Shown piece by piece: positions 42,665-45,715 of a stretch of 45,715 nucleotides of DNA. The stretch covers positions 1 to 45,715 of the forward strand of contig JAFVSW010000222.1 in the NCBI GenBank assembly GCA_017503545.1, given 5' to 3'. The stretch is from Lentisphaeria bacterium. GTDB taxonomy: Bacteria > Verrucomicrobiota > Lentisphaeria > Victivallales > UBA1829. Position 1 is the first letter of the stretch; each line of letters begins with the position of its first letter. Under the pieces are notes generated by a model that searched no databases, was not told the DNA's origin, and saw only the letters and a program-made list of their open reading frames with translations. Position numbers and translations under genes: made by a program.

Positions 42665-42695
42665 CTTCCGGACTAATATAACACCGGTCCGGAAG
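42665..42695. promoter_or_regulatory. Perfect inverted repeat upstream of the AraC gene
   Basis: CTTCCGGAC (42665-42673) and GTCCGGAAG (42687-42695) form a perfect 9-bp dyad with 13 nt between, and the spacer holds a TATATT-like -10 box on the minus strand. It may be an operator, or a hairpin ending the Gfo/Idh transcript; it lacks a T-run. Confidence 0.5.
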
Positions 42696-42723
42696 AAATT
42701 CAACTCTCCGGGAGTCTTTTATC

Positions 42724-43764
42724 TCAAAAATCGTTGCGAACCTTGACCGTTTTTCCAGTATGCGCGGACTCGATCGCCGCCGCACATGCCGCAACCGTTC
42801 TCGCTCCCTCAACCACCGATGCCGTATTCGTTGCACCACGCAAAACCACATCCGCAAGCAATCGGATCTGGGATGGAATATTATGATTGTTCACTTCCAC
42901 CGGAATCGTCACAAACGGAGTGGCATCCCATGGCGAATCATAGAACGGAACACTGGATAACTGCATGGTGGAACTGGTGTTGTCACAAACAATCGTCCCT
43001 TTTGTCCCATAAAATACACTCCGCATCGTATACGGCGCAGAAAGACCAATGGAACACATCACTTTCCCAATCGTCCCTTTCCGGAATTTATACAAACAAA
43101 AATAAGAATCAAAATCAATCGGCCAGTCCGCCAACCCCTTCTTCGTCCCATACGCAAAACTTTCGTCGATCAAATCATCCACTGCCCAGCGGAGAAAATC
43201 CACCGCATGACAGCCGCCGCCTAACAGCGGATCACGCCGCGCATCCTTCCGCCAATTCGGTTTTGCTGCGCGGTCCATCCCCCGGTAATTATGGGCATAT
43301 TCCGTTTCCGCCATAAAAATATCACCAATATCACCACGGGCGATCATCTTTTTTGCCAGCACAAATGCCGGCGTATAACGGGTCGGATGCGCAACCAGAA
43401 AAGTCTGACCGGTCCGCCGTACTGCCTCCGCAATATCAGCGGCTTCCTGAAGATCAAGTGTCATAGGCTTTTCGCAAAGAATATGTTTCCCCGCGCCCAT
43501 CAACGCAATCGCCTGTTCCGCATGATAAAAATCCGGAGAACAGATGGATACCACATCAATATCCGGATCGGCAACAACTTGACGGTAATCCGAATACATT
43601 TTGATTCCATCCAGTTGATATTCCGCCTTGCGCTTTTCGCAATATTCCATATTGACATCACAAATCGCGACAAGCTCAAATTCCGGATTGGCTTTATACG
43701 CTTCGATATGTCGGAATCCTTCCCCCATACCGATTACTGCTGCTTGAAATTTTCCATTTTTCAT
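42724..43764 (-). CDS. Gfo/Idh/MocA-family oxidoreductase
   Basis: This NAD(P)-dependent sugar or inositol dehydrogenase of about 346 aa has the Rossmann start AAVIGMGEGFRHIEAYKANP, ICSPDFYHAEQAIALMGAG, the catalytic EKP motif (HILCEKPMTL) and a C-terminal alpha/beta domain with the GGGCHAVDFLRW histidine. The glycine motif reads GMGEGFRH instead of GxGxxG followed by a small residue. The substrate is unknown. The ATG at 43764 has GGAG 9 nt upstream and is preferred to the one at 43779. Confidence 0.87.
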   Translation of the reverse strand: MKNGKFQAAVIGMGEGFRHIEAYKANPEFELVAICDVNMEYCEKRKAEYQLDGIKMYSDYRQVVADPDIDVVSICSPDFYHAEQAIALMGAGKHILCEKPMTLDLQEAADIAEAVRRTGQTFLVAHPTRYTPAFVLAKKMIARGDIGDIFMAETEYAHNYRGMDRAAKPNWRKDARRDPLLGGGCHAVDFLRWAVDDLIDESFAYGTKKGLADWPIDFDSYFCLYKFRKGTIGKVMCSIGLSAPYTMRSVFYGTKGTIVCDNTSSTMQLSSVPFYDSPWDATPFVTIPVEVNNHNIPSQIRLLADVVLRGATNTASVVEGARTVAACAAAIESAHTGKTVKVRNDF

Positions 43765-43813
43765 TGTAAAACACTCCATATTCTGTTAATTTCCTTATTG
43801 CGTGACAAGTTTT

Positions 43814-43841
43814 AATATAGCAGTTTCCCTATTCAATTCAA
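43814..43841 (-). promoter_or_regulatory. Promoter of the Gfo/Idh gene
   Basis: On the minus strand, TTGAAT (43841-43836), a 16-nt spacer and TATATT (43819-43814) lie about 50 bases before the start. The remaining bases to 44061 are AT-rich with no gene seen. Confidence 0.5.
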
Positions 43842-44061
43842 ACGCAAATAAAAGAAAGAGTTACTTCAAATAATAATAATGTTGTGATTCATGATAAACA
43901 TGATCTTTTGCACCATAAAATCCTGAATCTGACAATTCAAAACACATCAGGATACGGATTCCGTTTTATTTTTTCTGCCTGACCGCTGATTATTTTTCAT
44001 AAAAAAAACGGTTTATAGATTGACTTTTCTGATTTTTGTATTACATTACACATAATCTGAT

Positions 44062-44137
44062 CGGGGTATAGCGCAGTTGGTAGCGCGTTTGGTTTGGGAC
44101 CAAAAAGTCGACGGTTCGAGTCCGCCTACCCCGACCA
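44062..44137 (+). tRNA. tRNA-Pro (anticodon UGG)
   Basis: This 76-nt gene has a 7-bp acceptor stem CGGGGTA/TACCCCG, a D-stem GCGC/GCGC, an anticodon stem TTTGG/CCAAA with loop TTTGGGA (anticodon TGG), a T-loop TTCGAGT and an encoded CCA (44135-44137). The first base is C, as in bacterial tRNA-Pro. One A-C mismatch lies in the T-stem. Confidence 0.97.
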
Positions 44138-44225
44138 TTTTTTTTGTAAAAAAATGGTCAACGAAGCCGTCAGGCTTCACATCGTGCGGCGACAGCCGCT
44201 CTTCTCTTAAAAAACGGAGTTTTTT
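44133..44225 (+). other. Tandem hairpins directly after the tRNA
   Basis: Four consecutive palindromes follow: GACCATTTTTTT-TGT-AAAAAAATGGTC (44133-44159, which includes the tRNA CCA end and may terminate it), GAAGCC-GTCA-GGCTTC (44163-44178), GCGGC-GACA-GCCGC (44186-44199) and AAAAAAC-GGA-GTTTTTT (44209-44225). The last resembles a small terminator. The stretch to 44385 has a short direct repeat TGGACCACA (around 44263 and 44275) but no gene I can support. Confidence 0.6.
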
Positions 44226-44385
44226 CTTCACATCTTCACCTGTCTTGAATTCTGCCTTGAAGTGGACCACAAACTGGACCACACCCAAAGCACAGTTTAT
44301 TGGTGCTAAAACTTTCACCATCGATATATTTGGCAATAAGTTGTGAAACAGTTCCCATCACTATTCTTTCTTCCGCTTTTTATTA

Positions 44386-45525
44386 TTAGCTCATTGATGC
44401 TAAATATTTATTGTAACTAAAGAATCTATTCCGCTTGTTGCCGGTGGTTTCTTCGATGATGTTGAATTCCAACAGGTAATTCAGCATCTTGCCGATGGTG
44501 GCGTTGGTCAATCCGGTCAGTTCTTTCAGTTTGGCGATGTCGGCTATCGGGTGACGGAGCATTGCCTGATGTACTGCCAATGCTGATGTCGCAGCTCTGC
44601 CAAGTGTTGCAATCTTTGCTCTGTCACTTTCGATTTGATTGTGCAGATTCAAAATGATTTCATTACTTTCTTTTGCCGTTTCAATGACTGCATCCAAAAA
44701 GAAATCCAGCCAACGTTCCCAGTCGCCGTTTTCACGGATGCCATTCAGCAAATCGTAGTAGTATTGACGATGGCTCTTGAAATAGTAACTCAAGTACAGC
44801 AGCGGCTGTTTCAACATTCCACCGTTGCACAACAGTAAAGTAATCAGCAAACGCCCGACTCTGCCATTTCCGTCAAGGAACGGATGTATCGTTTCAAACT
44901 GAACGTGGCTCAATGCCGCTTTAACGAGAAGCGGAGTGTTTTCATCGTGCAGAAACTTTTCCAGTTCGACCATGCATCTTGCCGCTTCTTCCGGCGGTGG
45001 CGGCACAAAAAATGCATCCCCCGGACGGGTTCCCCCTATCCAGTTCTGGCTGTGACGGAATTCACCCGGATTTTTGCCACTGCCACGACCTTTGGCAAGC
45101 AATTCAGCATGGATTTCCCGAAGCAAACGCAATGAAAGCGGGAATCCCTCTTCCAAACGCTTCAAGCCGTAAGTCATCGCCGCAACATAATTGCTGACTT
45201 CCTGAACATCATCAATGGGAACGCCCGGTTTTTCCTTGAGTTCAAACAAAAGCAAGTCCGACAAAGATGACTGCGTACCTTCGATTTGCGAAGACAGTAC
45301 CGCTTCTTTACGGATAAACATATAGAGGAATATTCCGACATCCGGGAGCAGATTCGCTGAACCATCAAGTTTGCCAAGCAAAAAAGCAGCTTCATCCAGC
45401 TTTTTCTGCAACTCCCCCGTAATTTCCAATGCCGGAAACGGCGGCAACGGATTGGGAATAAAGGCTTTTACCGTTTCCCCGACCGTACTGACAGTTTCAT
45501 AATGTCCTTGCAGCCCCCGTTTCAT
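44386..45525 (-). CDS. Fic-domain protein with inhibitory helix and C-terminal winged helix
   Basis: This protein of about 379 aa has the complete Fic active site HPFLDGNGRVGR (about 214-225). Fic enzymes transfer AMP or related groups to hydroxyl groups of target proteins. An N-terminal inhibitory motif SSQIEG (SxxxEG, about 78-83) marks a self-inhibited class II type. A flap region with GDAFFVPPPPEE precedes the active site. The C-terminus carries a winged helix (IADIAKLKELTGLTNATIGK) that may bind DNA for autoregulation. I start at 45525, with GGAGAGG upstream; an ATG at 45552 lacks this. The gene stands just past tRNA-Pro, with possible mobile-island DNA beyond. Confidence 0.9.
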   Translation of the reverse strand: MKRGLQGHYETVSTVGETVKAFIPNPLPPFPALEITGELQKKLDEAAFLLGKLDGSANLLPDVGIFLYMFIRKEAVLSSQIEGTQSSLSDLLLFELKEKPGVPIDDVQEVSNYVAAMTYGLKRLEEGFPLSLRLLREIHAELLAKGRGSGKNPGEFRHSQNWIGGTRPGDAFFVPPPPEEAARCMVELEKFLHDENTPLLVKAALSHVQFETIHPFLDGNGRVGRLLITLLLCNGGMLKQPLLYLSYYFKSHRQYYYDLLNGIRENGDWERWLDFFLDAVIETAKESNEIILNLHNQIESDRAKIATLGRAATSALAVHQAMLRHPIADIAKLKELTGLTNATIGKMLNYLLEFNIIEETTGNKRNRFFSYNKYLASMS

Positions 45526-45627
45526 AATCCTCTCCAAATTAAAATAGCACATCGTCTTACTTTAAGATAATACAATATCGTAAAATATGCAAGCCATTTA
45601 TTTCAATTTTTTGATTTTTTTGTTACG

Positions 45628-45715
45628 TTATAAATCCATACCTCTGGATTTTTTCTTGTTCCGTACCCGTTCTTCCCGTTCCTGCTGTTCACGGCGGTTT
45701 TGTTCGGCACGCTCA
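45628..45715 (-). CDS. C-terminal end of an Arg/Glu/Gln-rich protein (partial)
   Basis: The last 29 codons of a minus-strand gene enter the window from its right edge and end at a TAA at 45628. The residues are strongly charged (ERAEQNRREQQEREERVRNK) and end KKSRGMDL. Such tails are typical of relaxase/mobilisation proteins and some coiled-coil proteins, but this is too short to assign. Confidence 0.5.
   Translation of the reverse strand, partial: ERAEQNRREQQEREERVRNKKKSRGMDL

Noticed and set aside
44046-44336. A 96-codon minus-strand frame covering tRNA-Pro
   Set aside because: Its C-terminal third (GVGGLEPSTFWSQTKRA) is the familiar antisense translation of a tRNA. The rest crosses the hairpins and has no supported start.

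Overview
The window looks like chromosomal DNA of a Gram-negative gut- or sediment-type member of the PVC superphylum, most likely Lentisphaerota (Victivallis-like). This is inferred, not searched. The evidence is a very long GreA-type protein (about 700 aa, the architecture known from Chlamydia), heptose and TonB/ExbBD envelope genes, a large set of unusual glycoside hydrolase-related genes in an operon led by a GntR regulator, and AraC/Gfo-Idh sugar-responsive genes. Genes are tightly packed with many ATGA overlaps. No CRISPR, rRNA or intact transposase is visible.

Layout. 1-339: a palindrome-rich stretch without a clear gene, then a promoter. 340-2862 (+): a BtuFCD/FecBCD-type importer. 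2859-5973 (-): a ROK sugar kinase, a small membrane protein, a heptose kinase and Maf, from one promoter. 6126-11534 (+): ExbB, ExbD, TonB, a fucosidase-like protein that appears catalytically dead, RlmI-type methyltransferase and MutY. 11524-22236 (-): a six-gene glycan operon (GntR regulator, DUF4838/CBM9-like protein, GATase-like/PHP fusion, secreted unknown protein, GH106-like giant, GH30), with a near-consensus promoter overlapped by a candidate operator. 22439-28894 (+): an esterase, long GreA, metallophosphoesterase and SNF2 helicase. 28883-31724 (-): MnmG and an orphan peptide-type ABC permease.

31725-32450 is a long leader holding hairpins and a small transposable element (MITE) in front of recA. 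recA (32451) overlaps a five-gene envelope module: secreted TPR protein, ExbB-like, ExbD-like lacking the transmembrane Asp, a TonB-like anchor protein and a membrane zinc ribbon. 38272-43764 holds a secreted DUF1893 protein, two more MITE copies, two AraC regulators, an unrecognised putative TIM-barrel protein, a flavoprotein and a Gfo/Idh oxidoreductase. 44062-44137 is tRNA-Pro(UGG), followed by a hairpin-rich flank, a Fic protein and the C-terminus of an Arg/Glu-rich protein. That end resembles the start of an integrated island.

The most promising undescribed biology is the recA-linked TPR/ExbB/ExbD-like module, the glycan operon with its PHP fusion, and the pseudo-fucosidase placed inside a TonB operon. 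The MITE family, seen in three copies, is the clearest structural finding.
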